This document shows, piece by piece, positions 1 to 11,662 of a stretch of DNA of 64,000 bases. Positions within the stretch are counted from its first letter, which is position 1; each line of letters starts with the position of its first letter. Source of the DNA: Aquilaria yunnanensis. Lineage: Eukaryota > Streptophyta > Magnoliopsida > Malvales > Thymelaeaceae. The stretch is from positions 16,990,501 to 17,054,500 of the forward strand of contig CM077599.1 in the NCBI GenBank assembly GCA_039654915.1. The letters run 5' to 3'. The position numbers and the translations under genes are program-made. The notes below the pieces were generated by a model. The model did not search any database and was not told the DNA's origin. It saw only the letters and a list, made by a program, of their open reading frames with translations.

Positions 1-1323
1 GTTGGAAATTTGTGGATTCTCTATACTTTTTTCACTGGTGTATTAATTGTCACCATTGACTTTTTGAAATATATAATTTGTCCAATTGTCCATTAACATC
101 ATATTACACATGATTACTTTCCAATTATTATACATAAATCTCCTTTTGGCTTCTTCTAAAACAAATATGATGTTATCAACTTTGTAATATTGGAGCCAAA
201 AGCAGGAACATGAGTTTCAAGTATAACATTCAACATCACGAGTCCTAACACTGTAGATTAATGACAAGCATATGTGCCAACTTTCCTTACAATTCAGTGA
301 ATCTTGCAATTATTTAACTAAGGCAGATGTGCTAAAGAATGAGATATATCTCATTAAAATTTGTATCTAGAGGGGTCAACGGAGAACATTTGAGACTCCT
401 TTAGCTAAATATGGACTCTCCCTATGACTAAATAGTTATAGGTAGCCCTGTCAAGTGCATAATTTGTTGGTTAAACTTATTAACTTTTTGTCAATTTTGA
501 CTGTAAATTTTTTCAATTTCGTGCCATATGTTTTTTTTAATCATTTGTTGCTTTGTTCTTTCTTTTTCTAGGTTGGAGAAGATATTGGAAGTGTTGGAAC
601 GAAGCAGAAGCAAGCAGAGTAAAAGTTGGTATGCGCAACAGTTAATGTCACTTTATATTGCAGCGTTGTATGGCCAGTGGTGGCACGACGACACCACAGT
701 AAAAAGCTCTCGGATCCCCCTTTGCTATAGCGTTGTCATAGCACCAGGAGTAGCAGCGCATAGCATGAGTGCCACCAAATGTTCTGTTCTGAAGATGTGG
801 TGCCTAAATGGATGAAAGATGTGGTACCCTACCCCCCATTTTGGATCCTAACTTCTAATTGGTTGAGGGTGTCTATCTAGTTATCGAAGATGGATCCAAA
901 GCCACATCTTTTATATAAATTGGGAGGATCTAGAGCTTTAGTTAGAACTTGTTAGAGAAGTTGTGCTAGGTTTTTCATCTCATTCTTCATAGTTTTCTCT
1001 TACCATTGTTGTAACATCTTGGAGGAGCTTGGAAGACTTCAGGAGAGATAGGAGGCTAGGCTTCAAGGGTGTTCTTGTTTTCTTCTTCTCTCTTCTATTT
1101 GTATTATATCTTGGACGTTATGGATTCTAGTTTCATGGATTTTCTAGCTTGAGGATGGAGTAAATCCATTTTATCTCTTTGGGATGTGCTCTTTACATTT
1201 GTTTATTAATTTAATTTGACGTGTTTCATGGAAGTTGTCTCTTTCTGTTGCTCCTTCTTTTGAGCCTGTTATTGTATGTTATTGGTCATTTAATACTTGT
1301 ATAAAAATTTCAACTTTGTTCTT

Positions 1324-1342
1324 GAGAGAGAGAGAGAGAGAG
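1324..1342. repeat. (GA)n microsatellite
   Basis: An uninterrupted run of about nine GA units in intergenic DNA. Similar short runs occur at 5451-5466 (CT, in a LARP intron) and at 17813-17835 (TAA, intergenic). Confidence 0.9.
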
Positions 1343-1609
1343 TTGAGATAGAAATAAAGAAGAGCATAGTGGGTTAGAGGTATTAGAGACAATCACTCTT
1401 CCTATAGATGTATTAGAAGGGTTAGGTCTTAAATCACTTGGTTTAATTAATGAGTTTGATAAATCTCATTGTTAGATTATAGGCGAGAAAGATTTGGTCT
1501 TGAGAAAGAGGAGTCTTGATGCTTAAATCCCTATATTATATTAGGAGATGAACAACCATTATATCTCAATTTGACTTAAGTAGCAAGGTCAAGTACTACC
1601 ATCCTAGAG

Positions 1610-1880
1610 GAATAGCTTCTTTCATAAGTTAATTTGATCTTAGCTAGCACTAGTTAGTTGTAGTTAGCACTCTTACGTTTGTTGCACTTCAATTTCACAT
1701 TTGCAATGCTAGCCTTTTTCTCATCATCCTAGAATTTATATAATTTGATCGTCAATCTAGCTTTAGTTAGTTGGGTAGTTTAGGACTTGATTCTTAATTG
1801 GAATCACAAACATTTTCTTCAGACAATACCTTATATTTACCACTTGTACACAACTAAACCGTACACTTGTGAGTGAATAG
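1610..1880. repeat. Dispersed repeat block, possible LTR-element leader
   Basis: This block shares order and wording with 8760-9050. Both contain a piece reading 'agttagttgtagtta' or similar, then a T-rich stretch, then an 'acaatac...' segment followed by 'CACTTGTACACAACTA' or a close variant, and both end in an '...cacttgtgagtg/cacttgtaggt' segment. The similarity is diverged but collinear over about 250 bases, so it is best read as two old copies of one repeat. The class is uncertain; leader regions of plant LTR retrotransposons look like this. Confidence 0.45.
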
Positions 1881-3120
1881 GGGAGATGAAATAACTTACG
1901 AGAGGAGATGAAGGAATTGTTTGGAAATGGCTACAAGAGAAATGAGTTGGAGAGATGGAGAGCAACGGGGGAGATGTTATAAATCTGCTAATTTGAGGAG
2001 CCATGTGGGGGCCTTGCGGGGGAGACCGGAGATATGCCGATGGGGGGCCATGGGAAGATGTGGGAACACTTTCCGTCTCTTTGAGCTTTGTCATGTGGGC
2101 GACAGGGTTCGAGAGGTCATTATGTGTCAAAAGAGGTGAGTTTAAGGTTGCATTTTAGTTAGAGGTTACATGCCCGCTTGGCACTTGATAAAAGAAAACA
2201 GAATTCTAAAATAAGTGACAGTTCAAAATAAATTTATCGCAAAGTTATACTTTTTAATGCAATTGTGATTAGATAAGAGTAAAAATGGAAAATTTTGTAT
2301 AATGTATCTATATAACATTTACATCCTTATTTTTACAAAAATAATTAGTGTTTCAATTTTTCGTCTCAAGTAATATCAAATCTCAACTATAAACCCCCGA
2401 CCTAACAATAAAAATTTATTAGCTGTTAAGAGAACGTCATTGTTTAAATTATCACTTCCTTCTGAAAATGAATGGAATTAGGCATTGTATTTTGGGGGGA
2501 AACTCGATAAAAATGCAACAAAATAGCCTCATAATCTTAGGCCACAGGATTTCCTGAATTTCATGAAGTATGATTTGTCACCTTGATTGAACCCAATCTT
2601 CACTTATCGAGCATCAGGCTCACTGAGAATTATAAAAGTCTTGGTAACAATTTTGCTTTAAAAGAATCCTTGAAGACCACTTCGCTGCTTCGCACCCAAA
2701 TTGAATTCCCCGCCGTCTGTGGAATCATTTAGCACAAAATCAATTCAGTAAAGTTCAATGCATTTAGCCCTGTATAAAAAGCTTCATCGAGCATCCATTT
2801 CAAGTGACCAACCAACAAAAATTCCATGCCACCGAAAAATAAACCCAGAATCAACCAGACTATACAAAGAGCCTCATTTCGTCTCTGAATACCCTACTTC
2901 TCTCAAATTTTCCTCTTTGTTTCCAAGAGTATATAAAATTATCTTATTGGTTTGCATCAGATAGCCTCAGTAGAACACCGCCAAAACCGAGTCAAACCGG
3001 TCTGGGAAAACAAATAAAACAGAGTTCTCTGTAGGACTTCCAAAGCAGTATCTCCTACAAAACACTTAATCATCTTATCTGGTTCCGCTTCACATACATT
3101 ACGGTATTGACCTGTAAGCC

Positions 3121-6100
3121 TCAATGTGATTGGCCAGCCAACGCATATAAATGTCTCCCAGAAGCTTCATCAGTAGAAGTGCTAGCTGCACCTGTAGTAC
3201 TCCTTGGACCAGAACTCTCCTCCACCCTGAGTTTCTGAAATGAAGGTGCCAGCATATCAGAACTTGACCCAGCTGGAGTTGGCAAGTTGGATCCAGAAGA
3301 ATGGCGCCCACCAGGGACCCATTTCATCCACTCATTACGCCTCCTAATTTTGTTGTCCTGCACAATTCATTGATGGGGTGAACTGTGAATGCAAGCCATG
3401 AACCATAACAACTTCAGGAAGTTGTTGCAAGCCTTTTAACATAAAGGCCCAATCTACATGAATCAAATGTTAAAAGCAGGGGCGGAGCTAATAGGGGGAC
3501 TAGGGAGTGCCCGGCACCCCCCTAAAATTCTTGCAAATTATCTATATTACTCGTGTATCTGTAAAGATAAAGCTCAAGAAACCTCATTCTCTCTTCGCCT
3601 TTGGTTAAAAGGGTCCACAAAGGAACAGATAATTGATGCTTCAAGCTGTATTCACAAACTCTACCAGCATAACCTCCCCAGTCCACCCATCGAACCAAGA
3701 AAAATGAAAAACAAAACATAAGTGTGAACTTGTGCATCCTCTCGTGTGTTTTTATATACCTGTACTTCCACAAGAGCCGAACTCCTTAAAGAGTCTAATA
3801 TCAATTGGATGTTGTTTGTCAAAATTTTCACCTGTAAAAATTAAACCCATTGAGCGAAGCAGAGTAGTTCTATGGTTTTAAATTGTGAGAAAATGAAATA
3901 CTAGATGTAGCAACCCGAGCCATGTAAATCTTCTGCATGACATACTTAGAAATGCTTCCAGCAGATATATAGCTGTTAACTCGAGGCCAACAAGTCAAAG
4001 ATCAATAAATCAATTTCCAAAATTCCAATTAACCTATAAGTTGCAAATTTGAAGTTTTAAAGAAAGCCAATTGTAGATGGCATGAGATGTGACTATCAAA
4101 ATAAGGTTTAACAGTTTCAGAAAACTGAGTTTTGGGATATCCCACATCCATTAAACCTGGAAGAGAAATGTACATAACATCTGTTTCCTCTACCAAAATA
4201 AGGGATTTACAATCTCCTACTACTTACTAAGCAGTGAAAGACAATGGAAAAAAAGACCCTGACACCACTTCAGCTGGATATGACCTGATCTTGGAATTTA
4301 GGAACAGTAAACAAACATTTGCTCAACTCAAAGAGGAGACTATTTGTAACTATCTTAAGCTATCAGTTAAATGTCAAGACCCGGTCACTCCAGTGCATCT
4401 TCTTTGAAAGTTTAGGAGAAAACATCTTAGTAATCTACTGGCATACAAAAGGGGATGAATCTGTAAACACTTAGAAGATCAATCCTCCACTTATCAAGGT
4501 ACTCAATAATTAAGCACAAACAGAAGTATCTTCTAACCCGAGGACCAGTTATCATTTCACAGCACTTCATTTTTACCCCATCATTCTGCTCTGTGGAGCA
4601 ATACTGACCAGAGAATAACCACCATTAGCTGATATTCCTACTAACTTGAGATTTTACCCAAGTTGCTGCACCATCATCCTCCAAACTAAAACCTTACTCC
4701 TTCCATCGCATAATATATGTCCTTTTTCCAATTTTTTTCTTTCCCTGAATATGTATCATTTTTTTATATTTATGCGTCCTCTTCACAGTGCACCCTTCCC
4801 ATTATTTAAAGACCATGTGTGTTTATTGCTGTAATTATGCTATTTAGTAAGGAGTAACCCTGGAGAAACATATTTTATATGCTTATGTGGCACAGCATTT
4901 ATCATTTTTACAAAAAAAGGAAAAAGAAAAAGTGAAAGGGACATATATTATGGGATGGAAGGAGTGCCATAAATCTCATTCTCCACATCTACAGTTAACT
5001 AGATAAGCATCCAGACCACAATGCAATTCTTAGTTTGACATGACCAAGTTGCAATTAGCTAATTTGGATCTAAAAGCTTCTACTCCAAATTAAGCAAATA
5101 CTTTAACGGGCTGGTTTGGCTGGGATTCTTAAAAGGTGATTAATAGTTTTAATTTCTATGGGCAAAGATTGTTTGCTAAAATTCAACACCAATTGAAACC
5201 CTACGCCTCAATAAGCCCGAAAAGCACTTTTAGAACATTTTTCAACCACATTCACATAAGATAATAAGAAACATATGTGATATGCATGCTGACTCAAGTT
5301 TGAAGGCAGGAAGAAAAAAAAATCAGATAAGCAGGGAAATAACCCTGCCCTGGAATCTCATGCTCCAGAAGAGAGCGCTAAAGGTGAAACACACTGTGCA
5401 AAAGACTAGATAGACTCAGTTATATTTCTAAGGGAACATATCAGCTTATTTCTCTCTCTCTCTCTCCCTAGCACATGCGCGCACACATACACAAAAACAC
5501 ACATGCAACCCAGAATCAAATAAAAGAAATTATGACAGGATGCAAGGAATAGGAATACATGGCAAATGAAAGATAGACAGTTATATCAAATAAAATCTAA
5601 CTTGAACCTCTGAGACAAGACTAGCAGAACTTACTGATTCAAGTCACTAAACCATTGATACTCAACATAAAAAATACATATAAGCTATTTACACAGAACA
5701 AAACTTCCAGAACTTACTATTTAAATTTGTACATATTAATCATACATAGATAACAGCCAAATGTCCTCAGGGAACACGATGAACAAATCTTAGCCTTTCA
5801 TAAAAGCTATGAAAACAATTTTCAGGCACGCCAATCCTTGATTTACTCAAAAAACAAAAAGCTTCTTCTTTTTTGCCCTTTTCTTCAGGGGAAAGGAGGG
5901 AAGAATATTTGCATGCAAAACATAACCAAGTGAACACCATAGTATAGCAAACACAAAGTTAATTTGAACTTAATGGTTTTAAAATAAAGAAATACCATAA
6001 TAAACAATTAAAGGACAACAGACACAATCAAAAAAAGAATTCAAGATCGACTTTCCTTGATTACAAACAACTTACTCGAGGAAAGCTTGATATCAACGAA

Positions 6101-7774
6101 ACCGGCACCCAACCCTGATCATCCATGTTAGATTTCAAAAACATGTCTCTAACTAGATTTTCATCACTGCGACAGGGGGATTGTTAGTGTAAAGGCAGTT
6201 TATAAGTCCAAATATTGAAGGAAGCTATGCAACAATAGAACACTTGAGTCAATAAACTTTCAACTCGAATCAGCAGACGACATGAGTACCTGAAATAATA
6301 TTCTATCTGATTAACCAACATACTTGGCAGATGAAATTCTGGATCAAGCATTAGCATTGCCTGTGGGGGATGGGGCATAACAGGCACTCCTCCAAAAGGT
6401 TCCAAAGGCATTGAAGGGAAATATAATACCTCTGCAAAGAAAAGGGAAATCACAGCTAGTCATCGGATGAAACAACCCTGTTCTCATAAAGTGAACTTAC
6501 CGTGTCCATATCCAATGGGATTAACAAAAGGTCCCACAGGTTGCGGAGGAATAAAAGTGTGAACACTGGATGGTGGGGGCCTAACAGATCCCCTCGGGCT
6601 AGTTCTTTGATGTTGCAAGTGAACATCTCTAGAATTATTAAAATTTCCACGATCCTGATCCCGTCTGCTGCTGAAGTTGTTGTGGTAGCCACCATCTCCT
6701 CGTGGCCCATAGTTGCCTCTCCGAGAGGAATGCCGGTGATCATTTCCTGTTGGTGATTGAGGTACAAATGATCCAACTGGTCTAGGTTCCCAGTTAGCAC
6801 CTCTATGTTGAGGCTCTCTAATAGAAGCATCTGGCCTCGGAGGGATTGGCAAGACGGGAAATTGTGGTGGGGGTGGCGGAGGAGGTGGCTGAGTATAGCC
6901 ACTCGGTACATGCCCAGTGGCTGAGTTGTTTCCACTTGGAACACCAGCACGCTTAGCAGATCTTTGCCGACCAGGAATTGTTCGGTTAGCCGCCGTAGCA
7001 GGGTTTGCAGTGCCAGCTTGCTTCTGAGCAGATTGTGGCCCTGCAGGCCCCTGTAATTGCAAATCACCACATTCACGCTCAGGAGTGTTGAGTTTAAGAT
7101 TTGTTTTCACAAACAACATAATACGTCATTAGCTCATTCTACTGAAGTTTGCTCATTACAGAAATCACGAATCAACCAATATGCCTAAGCATGGTTATTT
7201 TGTCAGCATCATAAGGAAACATCATTTACTCCTATTCTTTTAAGCCTACTCACAGAAGCAGCTAAACACAATATATAACACAAAGGCTACAGGACAAAAA
7301 AACCTGAGAAGTTGTGGTTGGTCCATCAGAAGCAGCTTTCGGAGACGAGTCTGAGGATTTTGTTGAAGCCCTAGCGGCAGACAAAAGGGGCCAAGAAGCA
7401 GCTCCCATTACCGAACCAACCTCAACGACGCCGTTTGACGGCTTGCTCCAAGCTGGCTTCTTGGGCGTCGTTGCAGCTGCATTGTTGCTGCTGGAATCAG
7501 CACTCTCAGCCGACAGGGGACCATCGGATGGCGGACACGCCAATGGACCCGGTTTGGAGGGGGCGCAATCGGAAAAGGCAGTCTGCTCCGACACCAGCGG
7601 AGGCGACGCCGAAGGCGGCGGGGACTGGCGATTAGGCGAGGAGACCGATTCGGGTTCACCTTTGACCACCTGGGCCCATGCTGGGGCCAAATTCTTGCGG
7701 GCGAGCCGAGGACTGTTAAGGGCATCACGTGGAGAATGGTGATTGGGGGAAGAAGAATCAGCCGTCGTAGCCAT
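3121..7774 (-). CDS. LARP1C: La-related protein 1 (LARP1b/c-like), 6 exons
   Basis: Exons by protein continuity and GT-AG borders: 7774-7304, 7050-6501, 6431-6290, 6166-6076, 3831-3760, 3357-3121 (stop included); 520 aa, close to Arabidopsis LARP1c. The start is the ATG reading MATTADSSS; the frame is open further upstream, but only through a GTG. Residues 1-340 are Ser/Pro/Gly-rich and disordered, with an eight-proline run near 212-219 and RG/RD-rich stretches. The La motif runs from about 382 to 442 (QIEYYF, SDENLVRDMFLKSNMD, GWVPVSLISSFPRV, ILDSLRSS) and is split over exons 3-5. The family binds mRNA in the cytoplasm and acts in mRNA decay and translation under stress and senescence. No LARP1-specific DM15 repeats are present, as in plant LARP1b/c. 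Intron 4 (3832-6075) carries a Stowaway MITE; intron 5 holds a fragment beginning GGGGCGGAGCTA at 3479. Symbol by similarity; b versus c is not settled. Confidence 0.93.
4697..4964. mobile_element. Stowaway-like MITE in LARP intron 4
   Basis: The two ends are inverted repeats that match at 25 of 26 positions; the left end begins CTCCTTCCATCGCATAATAT and the reverse complement of the right end begins CTCCTTCCATCCCATAATAT. The 268-bp size, the CTCCNTCC terminus and the TA on the left flank fit Tc1/mariner-derived Stowaway elements. The right flank reads TG, so the TA duplication has lost one base. It has no coding capacity. Confidence 0.88.
5451..5466. repeat. (CT)n microsatellite in LARP intron 4
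   Basis: Eight CT units, followed by a CA-rich stretch to about 5505. Intronic, with no obvious role. Confidence 0.9.
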
Positions 7775-7804
7775 CAAGCTAGGGTTTCTAAAGTTCGGGA
7801 ACAC

Positions 7805-9851
7805 AGAAATCGTAGCAAGGAACAGTCGACGAGTTGAGATAGGATTTACATTAATGGGGCACTTATTTACCTCCGATAAGGAAAATGAGTGGGGCGATCG
7901 GTGGAGGAAGCACTAGCACTAGGGTTACCGATAATTTCTTCGTGTTGGCTGGAGAGAAAGCACGAGAAAGACTTCGTGAAAGGATCCACCGCAGGACCGC
8001 CGTAGGTACGAAACCCAAAGCAATCCTGTCTTTAGGTTTCTCTCTTTGCTTCCGCCTTCGTTTTCGGGAGTAGGAAGCTGCAGGTTTTGTTATGAATCAG
8101 ATGAAATGACGAGATTACCCTCCTTACACTCCCATGTCCCACCCTCCTCCCATGACCTTAGGTTTACTTCTTTTTGCTTCTGTAGATTCTAAACATCTTT
8201 TTTTTTTTTTTTTACAATTAAAAGCAAAAAATAAAACGGGTAACACGGAAAATAAAAAAGAAATAAAGATGTGAGCAAGAGACACACGCGGACAGGTCAT
8301 TACAACCAGAACATAACATTAAGGTTTTCCATAGTAGACGTGAGATCTCGAGCTGGACGCATGTAGGAGACTTACTATCACCAGTGTTCTATAAGTGACA
8401 CAAAAGATTCCACGGGTTAGAAATGAAAATGGAAGCTTGTAATTTATAGTCACTTGTACTGTGGACTAATTGAATAAGAGTACCCCTTTTATGACTTAAA
8501 GATTGGGCATTAAAACTTATATTTTGGAAAGATAGCTCATTTTTATCTAACCAGATTGTTCAAAAGGTGGAGACAAAGAAGATAATCAATATAAATGTCA
8601 TTTCTTTTGTGAGACTAGCAAGGTCAAAAGCAGAACCTCAAATGAGACAGTGTTTGTTGCTATATGATTGAGATAAGAATAACCCTAAATTTCACTAAAG
8701 TCTTGGCAACCTCAGAAAAGATGAATAGAAGTTTCTTCATGCAAATTGCATCTTCAACATGTTGGACTAACAAATCTTAGAGAGATAGCTCACTTATACA
8801 AGTTAGTCCAATCTTAGTTGGTTGTAGTTATAATTTGCATTGTTACTTTTCTTACATCTCATCTTTTTAATTATTAAACTTGTTCTTCATCATCTACCTT
8901 AGACCTCACTTCAATTGTCCATTTAATTAGCTTATTTAGGTGTTTAATTGAGTACTTAGTGTTCACTTGGGTTCAACAACTTTCTTTTAGAACAATACTC
9001 ATACTTACTGCTTGCACACAACTACATGATTCACTTGTAGGTACATAAAGGGTTTATAAATTTAAAATTCTTGTTCCACGACAGTCTAGCCCATATAATT
9101 CCTATTTTTCCTAATCGTAACCTATCCCAATAGGCTATAGCTCAATCTATTGTAATTTACAACTCTTTCTTCATTCTCCAATCTTTTCCCTTTTGTTCCA
9201 ACTTTGTCTCAACCATTTTAAATTCCTAAACTAAACCTAAGGTAAGAACCGAGATATAGAGAGTGGGGGAGATAAAGACACTCAAAACACTTCTGTTTAA
9301 CGATTAAGTAGAAGGGAGCGTAAAGGCAAGACTCAGTATGAGTTGTATCTAGTGTGGCAAGAAAGGAACACAATTGAAGTCTAAAGAAGAATGGTAGAGT
9401 GAGACGTGAGTTTGAGATGAAAGAACTATATCAAACCATATTTATATAGTATGATTTTTCTCGAATTTATATACAAAATAGTGCAATTACGGTTTTCAAA
9501 TTGTGAAGTCGTTTATTATGCGGTTGCAAATTTAAGTAAAAACTGCATGGAACTACACCATGAACACCCCAAGTTATTACACTTAGTATATTTCATTCTC
9601 CATCAAAGATTGGAAAGTTTTTTATACTTACAAAAGTTTTTGCATGGTAAAAATAATTTGAAGAGCTTTCTTAACGTGACCATTGCAAAGCCTGTTGATA
9701 CATATTGGGTCTAAAGCCAAATACAAAGGCTTGGACTAGGAAAGGCGCCAACTAAGGCCCAATTTAGGGGATATTCAACCTAATAAGCTAACATCTGGCC
9801 AATAAGGGAATAGAACTCTTACATGGAAAGGAAATTCTCTATCAATGAGAC
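7805..9851. other. Intergenic region upstream of LARP
   Basis: About 2 kb without a recognised gene. The first 100 bases should contain the LARP promoter and 5' leader. A 62-codon plus-strand frame starts at 7885 (MSGAIGGGSTST) but matches no family I know and has no following exon that I could find. A poly-T run lies at about 8199-8213. The block at 8760-9050 is a diverged copy of the repeat at 1610-1880. The remainder is AT-rich with no structure that I can name. Confidence 0.5.
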
Positions 9852-9859
9852 TTCCTAAC

Positions 9860-10755
9860 TAAGGGCAGAAGCAGGATTTCAGGTTGGGGGAGGCAAGATT
9901 TAGAAATTTTTAATATAAAATTTATACATAAAAATAACTTTATTCAAATTACAAAAGAATACTAAAATTATAATTTGAGTCCTTACAGCTAAAAATATTA
10001 GAACCTACCAATTTCAATCTTCACATTCATGTAGCAATTCTAACACAAAATCCACAAAAGTCAAAAATAAAAATAAAAAAGATAAAGAAATTAAAAACTT
10101 GAAAAGTAACTTAAGAAAATTGGGTGGTGGGTGATGTGGATAATGAAGAAGTTGCAATTGAAAGTTCTAACTTGCAAAAATTGTTCTAGCCACATTGTAA
10201 CTTTTTTTTTTGTCGATAGTAACAGTAGAGATTCTATGCTATTTGGACAGAGAAAAAAATTATCATCAAACACACTAGTTAAAATCAATAAACATATAAG
10301 TGAAAAAATAATCACAAAAAAGTGAAAATTGCTACCTAATACTTTGTGACTCTTTATTTTACAACTTTTTTTTTAATGTTTTGTCGATTTCACCATCTCA
10401 ATTTCTTACGCCTAAAAAATAAAGCCAATCATGTGGTTTTATATTTCAACCAATATGAGCACTTATCTTTTTTCCTCAAATCCTAAGCCAATTACAATTT
10501 TGCAATAAGAAAATTCAAAATCTAATTGAATTTTCAACTGCATGTAAAAAATTGAGACTAATATATTAATACTGGGTATAAATTTTTATATGAAAAAATT
10601 TAAAATATGCATTTCTTTACTTTCTTTACTTTTTATATTATTTTATATATTTTCACTATTTAATTTCTAAAATAAATATAAAATATGCATCATATATGTA
10701 ATTAATAAAAATATTAGGGGGCAAGACGCACCCTAAAGCCCTAGCTACACCTTTG
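9860..10755. mobile_element. Non-autonomous hAT-like element
   Basis: The ends are diverged inverted repeats: the left begins TAAGGGCAGAAGCAGGATTT and the reverse complement of the right begins CAAAGGTGTAGCTAGGGCTT, both related to a GGGGCGGAGCYAGG consensus. The flanks carry an 8-bp near-duplication, TTCCTAAC at 9852-9859 and TTTCTAAC at 10756-10763. The AT-rich interior codes for nothing. Single ends with the same consensus lie near 3479 and 49634. The 8-bp duplication points to hAT; the divergence makes the call moderate. Confidence 0.5.
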
Positions 10756-11021
10756 TTTCTAACATAAATGAATCACATCAGGCTTCATGAACGAATCATA
10801 TCTGTTGACACCCAATTTCGTCCGGCCATTAAAATAATTTTATAAAAAAATTAAATAAAAAAATTAAATAAAAAAATATATTTTTATTATTATTGTTATT
10901 ATTATTACTAAAATTTTTTTTAATTAGTTTAAAATATATTTTTGTTTTGTTTTGTGAAGATTTGATATATTTTTGTATATGTGTATGTTTGAAAGAAAAA
11001 AAAGAAAAACTCCATAAAAAT

Positions 11022-11100
11022 GACAAAATTTAAAAGTTTGAGGTAAAAATGATAAAATTAAGAAGTTTCAGGCAAAATTGACAAATTCTGAAAGTTTCAG
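11022..11100. repeat. Three imperfect 29-base tandem units
   Basis: Units begin at about 11022, 11051 and 11080 and follow the pattern GAYAAAWTT...AGTTTSAGG. They lie between the LTR-like start and the reverse transcriptase fragment of the Gypsy remnant. Confidence 0.55.
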
Positions 11101-11170
11101 GAGCATTTGGCAATTTGTCACATAAAATTTTGAGCCTGCCGACGTTTTTGGCTCAAATTGACAGAAAACA

Positions 11171-11630
11171 ATCAAACTTGATCCAGATGATATGATAAAA
11201 ACTGCCTTTATAACCCTTTAGGGTACCTTCTACTACAAGGTGATGCCTTTTGGGTTAAAGAATGCTGGTGCTACATATCAAAGAGCCATGGTTGCATTAT
11301 TCCATGACATGATGCATAAAGAAATTGAAGTATATGTAGACGACATGATCGCCAAAACTTTCACTGCTAAGGGGCATCTAAAAGTGCTAAGAAAACTATT
11401 CGATAGACTTCGCAAATATCAACTGAAGTTGAATCCTGCCAAATGTATTTTTGGAGCCTCTTCAGGAAAGTTATTGGGTTTCATGGTCAGCAAGGATGGG
11501 ATTCGAGTTGACCCGAGTAAAGTCAAAGCAATACAAGAAATGCAACCCCCGAAGACTCCAAAACAAGTAAGAAGTTTTCTGGGCAGAATCAACTTCATAG
11601 CAAGGTTCATTTGGCGACTCCAGAAAACCC
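11171..11630 (+). pseudogene. Gypsy reverse transcriptase fragment
   Basis: The frame through 11240 reads the Gypsy polymerase core: a degraded TAF-type segment, then GTFYYKVMPFGLKNAGATYQ, the catalytic YVDDM box near 11330-11344, HLKVLRKLFDRLRKY, NPAKCIFG, GKLLGFMVSKDGI and a QVRSFLGRINFIARFI segment. One in-frame TAG lies upstream at about 11219, and the homology ends near 11615 with unrelated codons before a stop. It is a non-functional remnant of an LTR retrotransposon, not a host gene. Confidence 0.9.
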
Positions 11631-11662
11631 GACGTTGCCACAATATCAATGAGACTTCTTAA

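Larger units (their letters stand above)
1..3098. other. Left intergenic region, no supported gene
   Basis: No open frame here resembles a known protein; the small frames at 528-815 and 1921-2139 lack family similarity that I can recognise. The stretch holds a GA dinucleotide run at about 1324-1342 and a repeat-like block at 1610-1880 that resembles a second block near 8760-9050. The last part, from about 2700, is probably the 3' untranslated region and downstream flank of the minus-strand LARP gene that ends at 3121. The block at 840-1320 has the look of decayed LTR-retrotransposon leader sequence, but I see no coding remnant to prove it. Confidence 0.5.
10803..11630 (+). mobile_element. Truncated Ty3/Gypsy LTR retrotransposon remnant
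   Basis: The left edge reads TGTTGACACCCAATTTCGTC, which has the form of the 5' end of a plant Gypsy LTR. An AT-rich stretch follows, then about three imperfect 29-base tandem units (11022-11100), then reverse transcriptase coding sequence from about 11171. Gag, protease, integrase and a second LTR are absent, so this is a deletion derivative in which an LTR-like piece lies close to the polymerase. The LTR assignment rests on the terminal motif only. Confidence 0.6.

Noticed and set aside
528..815. 95-codon plus-strand frame
   Set aside because: No recognisable domain, no conserved start context and no neighbouring exons.
7885..8073. Short plus-strand open frame starting MSGAIGGGSTST, divergent from LARP
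   Set aside because: No recognised family, only 62 codons, and no downstream exon with continuing similarity; it lies in the LARP promoter region.
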